A model generated the notes under the pieces. That model did not search any database. It was not told the DNA's origin and was given only the letters and a program-made list of their open reading frames with translations. The translations under genes were made by a program, and so were the position numbers. A stretch of DNA of 64,000 nt from positions 1-64,000 of the forward strand of contig JAQVAV010000008.1 of NCBI GenBank assembly GCA_028690665.1, given 5' to 3'. This DNA comes from Paludibacter sp. Lineage in GTDB: Bacteria > Bacteroidota > Bacteroidia > Bacteroidales > Paludibacteraceae. This document shows, one piece after another, positions 27,765-36,818 of this stretch (the first letter of the stretch is position 1; each line of letters opens with the position of its first letter).

Positions 27765-29073
27765 TTCCGTATAAATGCATCTTATTATAAAGAGTTTTAC
27801 GGTCAATCTTCAATAATTTTGCGGCAAGAGTTTTATTTCCCCGCGCTTTCCGCAGAACAGTTTCGATTTGTTCTCTTTCATTTTCGGGATATAAAGCCAT
27901 GTTCTCTGCTTCTGCCACCGGAGTAAAGGCCGGAAAATCATTTTCTGTAATAACATCGCTCGATGCAAACAGTACTGCCCTGCGTATCATATTGCGCAAC
28001 TCTCTGAGGTTTCCGCTCCAAGTATGTTTTTCGAGCAGACGAAAGGCTTCAGGGGAAAACCCCTTAACATTCCGCTCCAATTCCTCATTGGCCTGTTGTA
28101 AAAATTCTTCTACAAAAAGAGGAATATCTTCTTTCCGTTCACGAAGCGGGGGTACAAACACCGAAAACTCATTCAGGCGATAATATAAATCTTCACGAAA
28201 ACGTCCTTCTGTAATAGCTGTCTCAAGATTTTCATTCGTAGCCGCAAGTATGCGTACATCTACTTTTATATCTTTTGCCGAGCCTACAGGGCGAATCATC
28301 TGCTCCTGCAAAGCACGTAAAAGCTGAACCTGTACGTCATAAGACAAATTTCCTACTTCATCGAGGAAAACAGTGCCTCCGTCAGCCTGCTCAAAAACGC
28401 CGGTTTTATCACTTACAGCCGAAGTAAAAGCCCCTTTGAGATGGCCGAACAATTCGCTCGGAGCAAGCTCTTTTGATAAACTTCCACAGTCGACAGCCAC
28501 AAACGGTTTATTTCGCCGGGAGCTGTTATCGTGGATCATTTTAGCTGCATATTCCTTTCCGGTGCCACTTTCACCCAGAATCAACACAGACATTTTTGTA
28601 GGCGCCACCCTCAGAATATAGTCGTACAAAAGCTTTGCGGAAGAACTTTTCCCCATCACGACATTTTTTTTTACAACATATTCTGGCTTTTTTTTCTGAA
28701 CAATGGCAGGTTTAACCGATAATGTCTGTTCTATTTTTGCTTTCAACGCTGATGGATTAATCGGTTTTTCGAGATAATCTTCAGCTCCAAGTTTAATCGC
28801 GGCCACTGCACTCTGCACTTCGCCATAACTTGTCATTACCATGACAGGTAGAAACATTTTTTGATCTCTTATCCAGTGCAGAAGCATAATTCCGTCCCCA
28901 TCCGGTAAGCGAAGATCTGTCAACACAAGATCCGATTGATTATTTTTCAACAAGACCTGTGCTGCTTTTACCTTGGAACATAAAGTTGCTTCATAACCAT
29001 TGCGTTTAAGCCAGCCCTGAAGCATTGTTCCAAAAGTAATATCGTCTTCAACTATCAGAATTGAGTGTGCCAT
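27754..29073 (-). CDS. Sigma-54-dependent response regulator (NtrC family)
   Basis: The protein has 439 residues from ATG 29073. Residues 1-120 form a receiver with VEDD and the phosphoacceptor in LVLTDLRLPDGDG. The AAA+ sigma-54 interaction domain (about 140-370) has Walker A GESGTGKE. The sigma-54 contact loop reads GAFTSA instead of the consensus GAFTGA. A Fis-type helix-turn-helix ends the protein (NKTLAAKLLKIDRKTLYNKM). It should activate sigma-54 promoters when phosphorylated, probably by the convergent hybrid kinase. Targets are not visible in this window. Confidence 0.93.
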   Translation of the reverse strand: MAHSILIVEDDITFGTMLQGWLKRNGYEATLCSKVKAAQVLLKNNQSDLVLTDLRLPDGDGIMLLHWIRDQKMFLPVMVMTSYGEVQSAVAAIKLGAEDYLEKPINPSALKAKIEQTLSVKPAIVQKKKPEYVVKKNVVMGKSSSAKLLYDYILRVAPTKMSVLILGESGTGKEYAAKMIHDNSSRRNKPFVAVDCGSLSKELAPSELFGHLKGAFTSAVSDKTGVFEQADGGTVFLDEVGNLSYDVQVQLLRALQEQMIRPVGSAKDIKVDVRILAATNENLETAITEGRFREDLYYRLNEFSVFVPPLRERKEDIPLFVEEFLQQANEELERNVKGFSPEAFRLLEKHTWSGNLRELRNMIRRAVLFASSDVITENDFPAFTPVAEAENMALYPENEREQIETVLRKARGNKTLAAKLLKIDRKTLYNKMHLYGIKL

Positions 29074-29350
29074 AGAAAGCAAAATTAATCATTTTCAACA
29101 GATATGGAGCATCCTTGTTCGACAAACTTTAGATGATTTATTTTTAATATTTTATTTTGATTTGACTTATATTTTCCAACAATGTACCTGGAATATATCC
29201 AATTAAAATTTGCAGCATTCAAATGGCATAGGAAAGGCTCCGGGGAAAACAACAAATGATTGCCCTGAAGCCTTTATTTCATAATTAAAGTTTTATATTT
29301 TAAATCAGCACTGGTGGTTTCCGGTTCAATCAGAGTGCCGGGATCGATGA

Positions 29351-30229
29351 TTATATCTGAACAACTAAATACTTAGATACACTCCAAAATTTCTGAGGAT
29401 CTGTAATTTCTATGGAAATAAGTTGTTCTTCATTCTTATTTAATGTATAGCTTCCTTGAGGATGAGTAGATAAAATCTTCACACTTTTACTTCCTGTAGA
29501 AATAGCCGAAGCATGCCGTAAATCCAACTGTGTAAATGCCGATTGATTAAAATCCTTATCCAAAATGGTTTTTGCCCGGAAAAGGCCGTTACTTGATAAA
29601 ATTTTGTCTTCTTTTAACTGTTTTACCGTTGCAACACAATACCAAACTGTATTTAAATCTTTATCCTGACTTTTAATAGTTGTTTGTTGACTAGCCGATT
29701 CTTCATTTAATTTTGTAACATTCTGATTCAACGTATTTACTGAGGCTGTTAATTCATCTATTTTTATATTCTTTTTAGCCAGTTCGTCCTGAAGCGATGT
29801 GATGAATGCTGTTTTATCATTCAATTCGCTTTCCATACGCTTAATCGTTTCCAATAATGTTTTGTTTTTCTTTCCCTGTTGATTTGAGATTCTTTGTAAT
29901 TTCTCAATACGAGCCTTATTCTGATCCAGAATTTCCTTAATCTGTGTCAGTTCACCGACAATCTGCTGCCGTTTCGTAACATTATTTCCTTCTACTCCCG
30001 GAAGATCGACTTTCACTTTGTTTTCGCTGGCACGAATTGAAGCAAAACCGGCCTCGACATCGTTCAGAATACCTATTGTCTCATTGTAATCGTTTTCAAG
30101 TGAATCCGTCTGGATTTTCAAAGAATCCCTTTCGGCCAGTAAGTTTTTATATTTTCCCGAATTTTCGACACATGATACTGTTGCAAATGCCAATACAGCA
30201 ATTATTGCAAAAAATTTAATTGATTTCAT
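29351..30229 (-). CDS. Coiled-coil lipoprotein (Cbp1-like)
   Basis: The 292-residue protein has a lipoprotein signal with lipobox TVSC (Cys20). A long coiled coil (about 25-190) is rich in Glu, Lys and Asn. A conserved C-terminal domain (about 195-292) begins NTVWYCVATVKQLKE and ends ITDPQKFWSVSKYLVVQI. The order and the C-terminal motif resemble the Bacteroidales family named after a collagen-binding adhesin (Cbp1). I make that link from memory, and collagen binding is not shown by the sequence. It is likely anchored in the outer membrane. Confidence 0.72.
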   Translation of the reverse strand: MKSIKFFAIIAVLAFATVSCVENSGKYKNLLAERDSLKIQTDSLENDYNETIGILNDVEAGFASIRASENKVKVDLPGVEGNNVTKRQQIVGELTQIKEILDQNKARIEKLQRISNQQGKKNKTLLETIKRMESELNDKTAFITSLQDELAKKNIKIDELTASVNTLNQNVTKLNEESASQQTTIKSQDKDLNTVWYCVATVKQLKEDKILSSNGLFRAKTILDKDFNQSAFTQLDLRHASAISTGSKSVKILSTHPQGSYTLNKNEEQLISIEITDPQKFWSVSKYLVVQI

Positions 30230-30342
30230 ACCCTTTATATTTTTGTTGATTTATAAAATGATTTTCAAATAACATACCATTCTAGTATATCATTAGTACA
30301 CAGATATTTAATCAAGGCCGTATCTGTAGAAAATTGTAGAAC

Positions 30343-30372
30343 AGTGTAGATAAGTTTCTGCTTATCTACACT
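30343..30372. other. Perfect 12-bp hairpin
   Basis: AGTGTAGATAAG (30343-30354) pairs with CTTATCTACACT (30361-30372) across the loop TTTCTG. It lies about 115 nt before the lipoprotein gene and 250 nt before the hpt promoter. No T-run follows, so it may be a regulatory or RNA-stability element rather than a terminator. Confidence 0.5.
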
Positions 30373-30617
30373 GGGCGCAATCAGACAGAAAAAACACATG
30401 ATCCGGTTCAGTTCTCATTACTAATCCGGCATTTGCAACAAAGAAGCATGATTCACCACTTTCTTAAAATGGCACGGATAATTTCTCTGTTCATAAATAT
30501 TTAATGATTATATTGAAAATGAAATACCATATTCTTTATTTTAATTCATTATTTACGGGAGGCTCAACAGCGGCTAAATTATGTAAGCAGAATCTTTTTT
30601 TAAACAGATGTTTTTTG

Positions 30618-30625
30618 TACTTTTG
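30618..30625 (+). promoter_or_regulatory. -7 box of hpt
   Basis: TACTTTTG matches TAnnTTTG, preceded by a T-rich stretch at the -33 position. The leader to ATG 30671 is about 40 nt. Confidence 0.45.
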
Positions 30626-30670
30626 CGGCAAAATTTAATTGCGGAAATATTTCCCACTTTATGACTAATT

Positions 30671-31207
30671 ATGAGCAATATCCAGATTAAAGATAAGCAG
30701 TTTCGGTTATCAATTCCGGACATAAAGATACAGGAAGCAGTAAAGCAGGTTGCGGAACAAATTAATCGTGATCTTGCAGGTTCAAATCCCCTTTTTATCT
30801 GTGTGCTAAACGGAGCATTTATGTTTGCCGGAGATTTAATGAAACACATTAGCTTTCCGTGTGAAATTACCTTTGTAAAACTTTCGTCGTATGACGGAAT
30901 ATACACAACTGGAAAAGTAAAAGAAATCATGGGATTAAATGAAAGTATTGTCGGACGCAATGTTGTAGTTGTGGAAGACATCGTTGATACCGGCATTACG
31001 ATGGAGCGTATTTTGTCATCATTGAAGGCCAAGGGTGCTTCCGATATTCATGTCGCTACTTTTCTTCAAAAGCCGGATGCACTGCAACGCGATATCCAGG
31101 TGAACTATGTTGCCATGAAAATTCCGAACGACTTTATCGTGGGTTATGGTTTGGATTATGATGGCTATGGGCGTAATCTGAAAGATATTTATACGGTAGT
31201 AGATTAA
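30671..31207 (+). CDS. hpt: Hypoxanthine phosphoribosyltransferase
   Basis: The 178-residue protein salvages hypoxanthine or guanine with PRPP to IMP or GMP. The PRPP motif VVVVEDIVDTGITM (about 97-110) and the FVKLSSYDG active-site loop are intact. The C-terminal FIVGYGLDYDGYGRNL binds the purine ring. It opens a same-strand run with adk 50 bp downstream, both concerned with purine nucleotides. Confidence 0.94.
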   Translation: MSNIQIKDKQFRLSIPDIKIQEAVKQVAEQINRDLAGSNPLFICVLNGAFMFAGDLMKHISFPCEITFVKLSSYDGIYTTGKVKEIMGLNESIVGRNVVVVEDIVDTGITMERILSSLKAKGASDIHVATFLQKPDALQRDIQVNYVAMKIPNDFIVGYGLDYDGYGRNLKDIYTVVD

Positions 31208-31257
31208 AATTTCAGGTATTAAATAGGTATAGAAACTCAATAAAATAGGTATTAAAA

Positions 31258-31833
31258 ATGTTGAATGTTATTATTTGTGGTGCTCCTGGTTGTGGCAAAG
31301 GAACCCAAAGTGAACTTATTGTAGAAAAATATAAGTTAAAGCACTTATCAACCGGAAATCTTTTACGGAAAGAAATGGCCGAAAAAACAGAGTTGGGCGT
31401 TCAGGCAGAATCTTTTATCTCAAAAGGAAGCCTTGTTCCAGATCAGATGATAATTGATATGCTTACCAAAGCTATCGATGCTAACGAAGAGAGTGAAAAC
31501 GGAATTATTTTAGATGGTTTTCCGAGAACAGTGGAACAAGCTGAAGCTCTGGAGAAAATGCTGGCCGATAGAAACAAAGAAACGACTGTTTTACTTGACC
31601 TTCAAGTTGAAAATCGTGAACTTATCAACCGTCTTTTGAAACGAGGAGAAACCTCGGGACGTAGCGATGACAACATGGAAACTATAAAAAAACGTTTGCA
31701 GGTTTATGAAACAAAAACTGCTCCTGTAAGTGACTTTTATAAAAAGCTCGGAAAATACAGCGGAGTAAACGGCATGGGAACTATAGACGAAATTTTCGGC
31801 AGAATAGCAGAAATTCTCGACGCTAAAAAATAA
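31258..31833 (+). CDS. adk: Adenylate kinase
   Basis: The 191-residue protein balances AMP, ADP and ATP. The P-loop is GAPGCGKGTQSE (about 7-18). The AMP-binding segment LSTGNLLRKEM and GIILDGFPRTVEQA are intact. The lid is short (GRSDDN) and lacks the four-Cys zinc lid, so this is the short-type enzyme. A strong terminator follows at once. Confidence 0.95.
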   Translation: MLNVIICGAPGCGKGTQSELIVEKYKLKHLSTGNLLRKEMAEKTELGVQAESFISKGSLVPDQMIIDMLTKAIDANEESENGIILDGFPRTVEQAEALEKMLADRNKETTVLLDLQVENRELINRLLKRGETSGRSDDNMETIKKRLQVYETKTAPVSDFYKKLGKYSGVNGMGTIDEIFGRIAEILDAKK

Positions 31834-31853
31834 TTTCGCTGAATTATATTTAT

Positions 31854-31893
31854 AAACACAATGGGAAACTATTACCATTGTGTTTGTTTTTTT
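31854..31893 (+). terminator. Intrinsic terminator after adk
   Basis: AAACACAATGG (31854-31864) pairs with CCATTGTGTTT (31875-31885), followed by GTTTTTTTATA. It separates hpt-adk from obg. Confidence 0.88.
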
Positions 31894-31960
31894 ATATACA
31901 AGAGGCATTCTGAATATTTTATAGTAATTTTATCCTGTAATTTTAAAATCACTTCATATT

Positions 31961-33112
31961 ATGGCTGGTTCAAACTTTGTAGATTACGTGAAAATATACT
32001 GTCGCTCCGGAAAAGGAGGGGCTGGTTCAATGCATTTTCATCGTGAAAAATTCATTGCAAAAGGAGGACCTGATGGAGGTGATGGAGGACGTGGAGGACA
32101 TATTATTCTTCGTGGAAACAAAAATTACTGGACGCTTATCCATCTGAAATATGCCCGTCATATCTGGGCCGGAGATGGTGGTGACGGAAGCGGAAGCCGC
32201 AGTTTTGGGAAAGATGGTGAAGATAAAACAATTGAAGTCCCTTGCGGAACCGTGGTATACAATGCTGAGACAGGAGAATTTTTGTGCGATATTACGGAAG
32301 ATGGACAAGAAGTTATTTTACTGACAGGTGGCCGCGGGGGCCAGGGCAACTGGCATTTCCGGACGGCAACCAACCAAACTCCAAGATTTGCCCAGCCAGG
32401 CGAACCACGCATTGAAAAAACGGTTATTCTCCAATTAAAAGTATTGGCTGATGTTGGTTTGGTCGGCTTTCCAAATGCCGGAAAATCCACCTTGTTGTCG
32501 GTCATTTCCGCAGCAAAACCTGAAATTGCTGATTATCCTTTTACCACACTTGTTCCTAATCTTGGTATTGTACCATACCGAGACAATCGTTCATTTGTAA
32601 TGGCCGACATTCCGGGAATTATAGAAGGAGCAGCTGAGGGCAAAGGGCTTGGGTTGCGCTTTTTAAGGCATATTGAACGGAACTCGATTCTTTTATTTAT
32701 GATTCCTGCTGACAGCGAAGATGTTGCAAAAGAATATAATATTTTGTTAAATGAACTCCGACAATACAATCCGGAATTGATGGAAAAAAATCGTATTTTG
32801 GCAGTTACAAAATGTGATATGCTTGATGATGAGTTGATCGAAGCCATGAAAAAAGAATTGCCCGAAGGTATTTCGGTTACATTTATTTCTTCTGTCTCCG
32901 GTTTAGGAATCCCGGAACTGAAAGATATGATATGGACTGAAATCAATAAGGAGTCTAACTTCATTACAGAAATTAGTCATCTTCCTATGCAAATTATACA
33001 ACTTGAAGATGAAATTGACGAAGATGAAGATTTGCCTGATGATATTTTTGAGGAAGATGAGGATGACGATGATATTAGTCAGTTTAAAGGAATTGGTTGG
33101 GATGATTTATAG
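31961..33112 (+). CDS. obg: Obg family GTPase with acidic tail
   Basis: The 383-residue protein has the Gly-rich Obg domain (about 1-160, [14 protein letters not shown]). The GTPase domain follows: P-loop [19 protein letters not shown] and the G4 motif TKCD. A C-terminal tail of about 30 residues (from about 350) is almost wholly Asp/Glu and ends GIGWDDL. Obg binds the large ribosomal subunit and links growth to GTP and ppGpp. A standard Obg C-terminal domain is absent and the acidic tail replaces it. pgeF begins 6 bp after the stop. Confidence 0.95.
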   Translation: MAGSNFVDYVKIYCRSGKGGAGSMHFHREKFIAKGGPDGGDGGRGGHIILRGNKNYWTLIHLKYARHIWAGDGGDGSGSRSFGKDGEDKTIEVPCGTVVYNAETGEFLCDITEDGQEVILLTGGRGGQGNWHFRTATNQTPRFAQPGEPRIEKTVILQLKVLADVGLVGFPNAGKSTLLSVISAAKPEIADYPFTTLVPNLGIVPYRDNRSFVMADIPGIIEGAAEGKGLGLRFLRHIERNSILLFMIPADSEDVAKEYNILLNELRQYNPELMEKNRILAVTKCDMLDDELIEAMKKELPEGISVTFISSVSGLGIPELKDMIWTEINKESNFITEISHLPMQIIQLEDEIDEDEDLPDDIFEEDEDDDDISQFKGIGWDDL

Positions 33113-33118
33113 CGAATA

Positions 33119-33922
33119 ATGTCAGTCGAAAAAACAAATAAATTAAACGAAATAAAAACGATTGCCCATTTTCACACAACCCGTCAGGGAGGTGTGAGCA
33201 TGGGCAATTATGCATCTAATAATTTAAGTCCTTACACAGGAGATAATTCACAACATCAAAAGGAGAATCTTTTCCGGCTGGCAAAGCAACTTTTGACAAA
33301 ACCGGAAAAAATCATTTTCCCATTTCAGATACACGGAACCGAAGTCAAAAAAATAGATAATTCTTTTTTGAGCATGACTCAATCTCAAAAACTCGATTTT
33401 TTGCAGGGCATAGATGCTTTAGTTACGGATCAAATAGGATTGTGCATAGGAGTTACCACGGCAGACTGTGTTCCGCTGATTTTTTATGATACGGAAAAAC
33501 ATGTTTCGGGCGTTGCTCATGCCGGCTGGCGTGGCACATGTGGACAAATCGCACTAAAAACGATTGAAGTCATGGTTAAGAGCTATGGTACAAAACCGAA
33601 AAATCTGCTGGTAAGTATAGGCCCCTCAATTTCTCCGGACGTGTATGAAGTAGGATCAGAATTAGTTGCAGAGTTTTCAAAAATGAATTTTCCGGTTGAC
33701 GATATTTTTCAAAAAAAGGATGAAAAGCTTTTCCTGAATTTGTGGGAAGCAAACCGTTGGTTGTTAATTCGAGCAGGAGTTCCAGAAAGTCAGATAGAAA
33801 TAACCGGGGAATGTACTTTTACCCTACATGAAAAATATTTCTCGGCTCGTCGTTTGGGAATAAAGTCGGGCCGGATATTAAGTGGAATTATGCTTTATAA
33901 ACGAAAAAATTATGGAGATTAA
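33119..33922 (+). CDS. pgeF: Peptidoglycan editing factor / multicopper polyphenol oxidase (YfiH family)
   Basis: The 267-residue protein matches YfiH/PgeF. Metal-ligand motifs QIHGTEV (about 74), TTADCVPLIFYD (about 117) and HAGWRGTCG (about 137) are intact. The family acts as a purine nucleoside phosphorylase-like or peptidoglycan-editing enzyme that removes wrong L-Ser muropeptides. It lies 6 bp after obg and overlaps the next gene by 11 bp, so it is translated in an operon. Confidence 0.88.
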   Translation: MSVEKTNKLNEIKTIAHFHTTRQGGVSMGNYASNNLSPYTGDNSQHQKENLFRLAKQLLTKPEKIIFPFQIHGTEVKKIDNSFLSMTQSQKLDFLQGIDALVTDQIGLCIGVTTADCVPLIFYDTEKHVSGVAHAGWRGTCGQIALKTIEVMVKSYGTKPKNLLVSIGPSISPDVYEVGSELVAEFSKMNFPVDDIFQKKDEKLFLNLWEANRWLLIRAGVPESQIEITGECTFTLHEKYFSARRLGIKSGRILSGIMLYKRKNYGD

Positions 33923-34574
33923 AATTTCGGAGAAAATAAAACTGGCATGTCCGAATGTTCACATTGCTACCTTGAGCTGCAAAGTGGTAAACAGTGAAAC
34001 CGGAACTGATTTTTGGAACGAGATGGAGACTGAAGTGGCCAACATAAAATCAACCTACAAATTGGAAGAAATCAACAAACGAATTCATATTGCTGCCACC
34101 CGCAAAATTTATAAAACCTTAGGCAAAGATCCCAATCGTTACCGACCCTCGGCAGAAGCGCTTTGCCGACGTATCCTCAGAGGTATCGACATTTACAAGG
34201 TAAGTACATTGGTGGATATTATCAATTTGGTATCCATTAATAGCGGCTTGTCCATAGGTGCCTTTGATGCGGAAAAAATTCAGGGAAATTTTTTATTACT
34301 CGATGCAGGTCGTGCAGACGATAAATTTGAAGCTATTGGCCGTGGGATATTGAATATAGAAGGGCTGCCGGTATATAGGGACAACGTTGGAGGTATTGGC
34401 ACGCCGACAAGTGATAATGAGCGAACGAAGCTTGATATGAGTACCACAAATATGTTTGTAATATTTAATGGTTATGCAGGAGAAGAAGGTTTGAAAGATG
34501 CGATAGATTTGGCTGAAGATCTGTTGTCTCGTTATGCTGAAATGGCTGAAGCTCAGGTCAGGTATTATTTTTAA
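33912..34574 (+). CDS. B3/B4 tRNA-binding domain protein
   Basis: The protein has 220 residues from ATG 33912 (MEIKISEKIKLACPNVHIA). It is a free-standing B3/B4 domain like that in the phenylalanyl-tRNA synthetase beta chain: RIHIAATRKIYKTLGKDPNRYRPSAEAL, SINSGLSIGAFDAEKI and GTPTSDNERTKL. Such proteins may edit misacylated tRNA, but this is not shown here. It overlaps pgeF by 11 bp and shares a TTAA stop overlap with the convergent xseB. Confidence 0.85.
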   Translation: MEIKISEKIKLACPNVHIATLSCKVVNSETGTDFWNEMETEVANIKSTYKLEEINKRIHIAATRKIYKTLGKDPNRYRPSAEALCRRILRGIDIYKVSTLVDIINLVSINSGLSIGAFDAEKIQGNFLLLDAGRADDKFEAIGRGILNIEGLPVYRDNVGGIGTPTSDNERTKLDMSTTNMFVIFNGYAGEEGLKDAIDLAEDLLSRYAEMAEAQVRYYF

Positions 34575-34774
34575 TCTTCGATAGAACTAATCATTTTTTC
34601 GAGTTCTTTGTCTATTTGCAACAGTTCTTTCTTGCAGAAATCCATTAGCTCCGAAGCCTGCTTTACTTTGGCTGCTATGTCTTCCAGATTGACATCGTTG
34701 TTACTTTCGAGTTGAGTCAAAATGTTTTCAAGTTCGGTAACAGCATCGGAATATGTTAGTTTTTGTTTGGACAT
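34571..34774 (-). CDS. xseB: Exodeoxyribonuclease VII small subunit
   Basis: The 67-residue protein has the usual XseB pattern: LTYSDAVTELENILTQLE, then VNLEDIAAKVKQASELMDFCKKEL, two amphipathic helices that bind the large subunit. The complex degrades single-stranded DNA. The xseA gene is not in this window. Its last bases overlap the convergent B3/B4 gene. Confidence 0.9.
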   Translation of the reverse strand: MSKQKLTYSDAVTELENILTQLESNNDVNLEDIAAKVKQASELMDFCKKELLQIDKELEKMISSIED

Positions 34775-34959
34775 TTTTATTATCTAAATGAAATAACAGG
34801 ACAACGAAATAAAAAAGCATCAAGATGTTAGAGCCAAGATATTAGACTTATAGCAATGTATAAATATGTTTTAGCTGGCTCACAAACAACTAAAACTTCA
34901 TGCACTAAACTTTGAGCAGCTGATTTCAAAAAAAAAGCACAGCAATAAATCAAATAAAA

Positions 34960-36738
34960 TCACTCGTCAGAGAAATGAACCAACACATGCCGGTATGAAT
35001 TGAAAATTTTTGACTTTGACACATAGCCGACATATTTTTTGCTGTCATCCACCACAGGCAAATTCCATGCTCCCGTATCTTCAAAAATTTCCATAACTTT
35101 TTCCATAGGAAGATTCACGTTAATAGTTGCCGGAGGAGAAATCATTAGTTTTTTTACCGTAAAACGATTATAAAGTTCAGGCCGGAACATGATATTTCTT
35201 ACTTCATCAAGCAAAACTACACCTAATAAAACTCCGTTCTCCGGATTAACCACGGGAAAAATATTTCTACTTGAACGTGAAATTACTTTCACAAGCTGCC
35301 CTAAAGTCATTTCTGGTGTCAGCAAACTCAGATCTGTTTCAATCACATTTTCCATTTTCAATAAAGTCAAAACGGCTTTATCCTTATGATGAGTGATTAG
35401 TTCTCCTTTTTGAGCCAAACGCATAGCATAAAGACTGTGAGGTTCAAAAATAATAATTGTCAGATAAGCCACCGTAGAAACAATCATCAATGTCATAAAC
35501 AAATTATAGCTTCCGGTAAGTTCTGCAATCAAAAAGATTCCTGTCAACGGAGCATGCATTACACCGGACATAAGTCCGGACATTCCTGCCAAAGCAAAAT
35601 TTTCAAATGGAACATCAATACCCAACAATCTCAACACCTGAGCTACAACATAACCTGTGAGGGCTCCTACAAACAACGATGGAGCAAAAATACCTCCGAC
35701 TCCGCCCGCTGCATTGGTTGCTGCAGAAGCAAATATCTTAAATCCTACAATTAATGAAAGATAAATAATAATAACCCAAGGCCCGGTACCAAAATTCAGG
35801 AAAAGACTTCGATCAAGTACAGAGGCAGAATGTCCGTTCAAAAGCTGGTCAATAGTGTCGTAACCTTCACCATACAATGGTGGAAATATAAAGATCAGTA
35901 AACTCAACATCGACCCGCCGATAGCAAGCTTTGTATAAGGATTTTTATAACGCTTAAAGAATTGCTCGATTTTGTTCATTCCGCGTGTAAAATACAACGA
36001 GACCAAACCACTAACAATTCCAAGTATAATCAAATACGGAATCCGTTGCACCGAAAATGTTTCATAAGTAGTAAACTGAAATATAAACGAGCTATCAGAA
36101 AGGATGTACGACACAGCAGTAGCAGTAACCGAAGAAATCAGAATAGGAACAACGGAAGTTAATGTCATGTCAAGCATAAGCACTTCCAAAGTAAATACAA
36201 GACCGGCAATAGGCGCTTTAAAGATGGCGGCAATAGCAGCAGATGCACCACAACCGACCAATAACATCAACGTTTTTTGATCCATCTTGAAAAAATTACC
36301 CAAGTTTGAACCAATGGCAGATCCTGTAAGAACAATAGGTGCTTCAGCTCCTACAGATCCTCCGAACCCAATCGTAAATGTACTTCCTACGAGAGATGTC
36401 CAGGTATTATGTAATTTGATAATACTTTTCCGTTGCGATATGGCATACAAAATACGTGTAATACCATGGCTGATATCATCTTTAACAACCCGGCGAACAA
36501 AAATAGAAGTGATAAAAATACCAACTGTAGGAAAAACAAGGTACCAGTAGTTTACATCATACCGGCTAAAACTTTCAGTAAGCCACTCTTTAATGAGATG
36601 AATAGCCGTTTTTAGCAAAAATGCGGCAATTGCAGATAAAACACCGATTGCAAAACTTAATAGTAAAATGAACTGTCTTTGATTGATGTGAGCTTCACGC
36701 CAGCCAATCATTCTCAAATACCAATTCTTATTATCCAT
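34960..36738 (-). CDS. ClC-type chloride channel/transporter with CBS pair
   Basis: The 592-residue protein has about 10-11 membrane helices over residues 25-440. ClC filter motifs are visible: GFGGSVGAEAP with the gating Glu, FKAPIAGLVFTLEVLML, and GGVGGIFAPSLFVGALTG. Two CBS domains close the protein (about 460-590) and usually sense nucleotides. It resides in the inner membrane as a chloride or anion/proton transporter; the gating Glu favours exchange. A lone gene with its own promoter. Confidence 0.93.
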   Translation of the reverse strand: MDNKNWYLRMIGWREAHINQRQFILLLSFAIGVLSAIAAFLLKTAIHLIKEWLTESFSRYDVNYWYLVFPTVGIFITSIFVRRVVKDDISHGITRILYAISQRKSIIKLHNTWTSLVGSTFTIGFGGSVGAEAPIVLTGSAIGSNLGNFFKMDQKTLMLLVGCGASAAIAAIFKAPIAGLVFTLEVLMLDMTLTSVVPILISSVTATAVSYILSDSSFIFQFTTYETFSVQRIPYLIILGIVSGLVSLYFTRGMNKIEQFFKRYKNPYTKLAIGGSMLSLLIFIFPPLYGEGYDTIDQLLNGHSASVLDRSLFLNFGTGPWVIIIYLSLIVGFKIFASAATNAAGGVGGIFAPSLFVGALTGYVVAQVLRLLGIDVPFENFALAGMSGLMSGVMHAPLTGIFLIAELTGSYNLFMTLMIVSTVAYLTIIIFEPHSLYAMRLAQKGELITHHKDKAVLTLLKMENVIETDLSLLTPEMTLGQLVKVISRSSRNIFPVVNPENGVLLGVVLLDEVRNIMFRPELYNRFTVKKLMISPPATINVNLPMEKVMEIFEDTGAWNLPVVDDSKKYVGYVSKSKIFNSYRHVLVHFSDE

Positions 36739-36758
36739 ACCTTAGAAAAATAGAATTG

Positions 36759-36766
36759 CAAAGATA
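36759..36766 (-). promoter_or_regulatory. -7 box of ClC gene
   Basis: The minus strand reads TATCTTTG (TAnnTTTG), about 20 nt before the ClC start codon. Confidence 0.5.
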
Positions 36767-36818
36767 AATAAATTCTTTTGGCTTTTAAAGACAATTAACC
36801 GTTTATCTGGAATCCGGC

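Larger units (their letters stand above)
30230..30660. other. Intergenic region with strong hairpin and hpt promoter
   Basis: This gap lies between the divergent lipoprotein and hpt genes. It contains a perfect 12-bp hairpin (30343-30372) and the hpt -7 box (30618-30625). No reading frame is supported. Confidence 0.6.

Noticed and set aside
30780-30795. GGTTCAAATCCCC resembling a tRNA T-arm
   Set aside because: It is inside hpt coding sequence and no other cloverleaf arms can be found around it.
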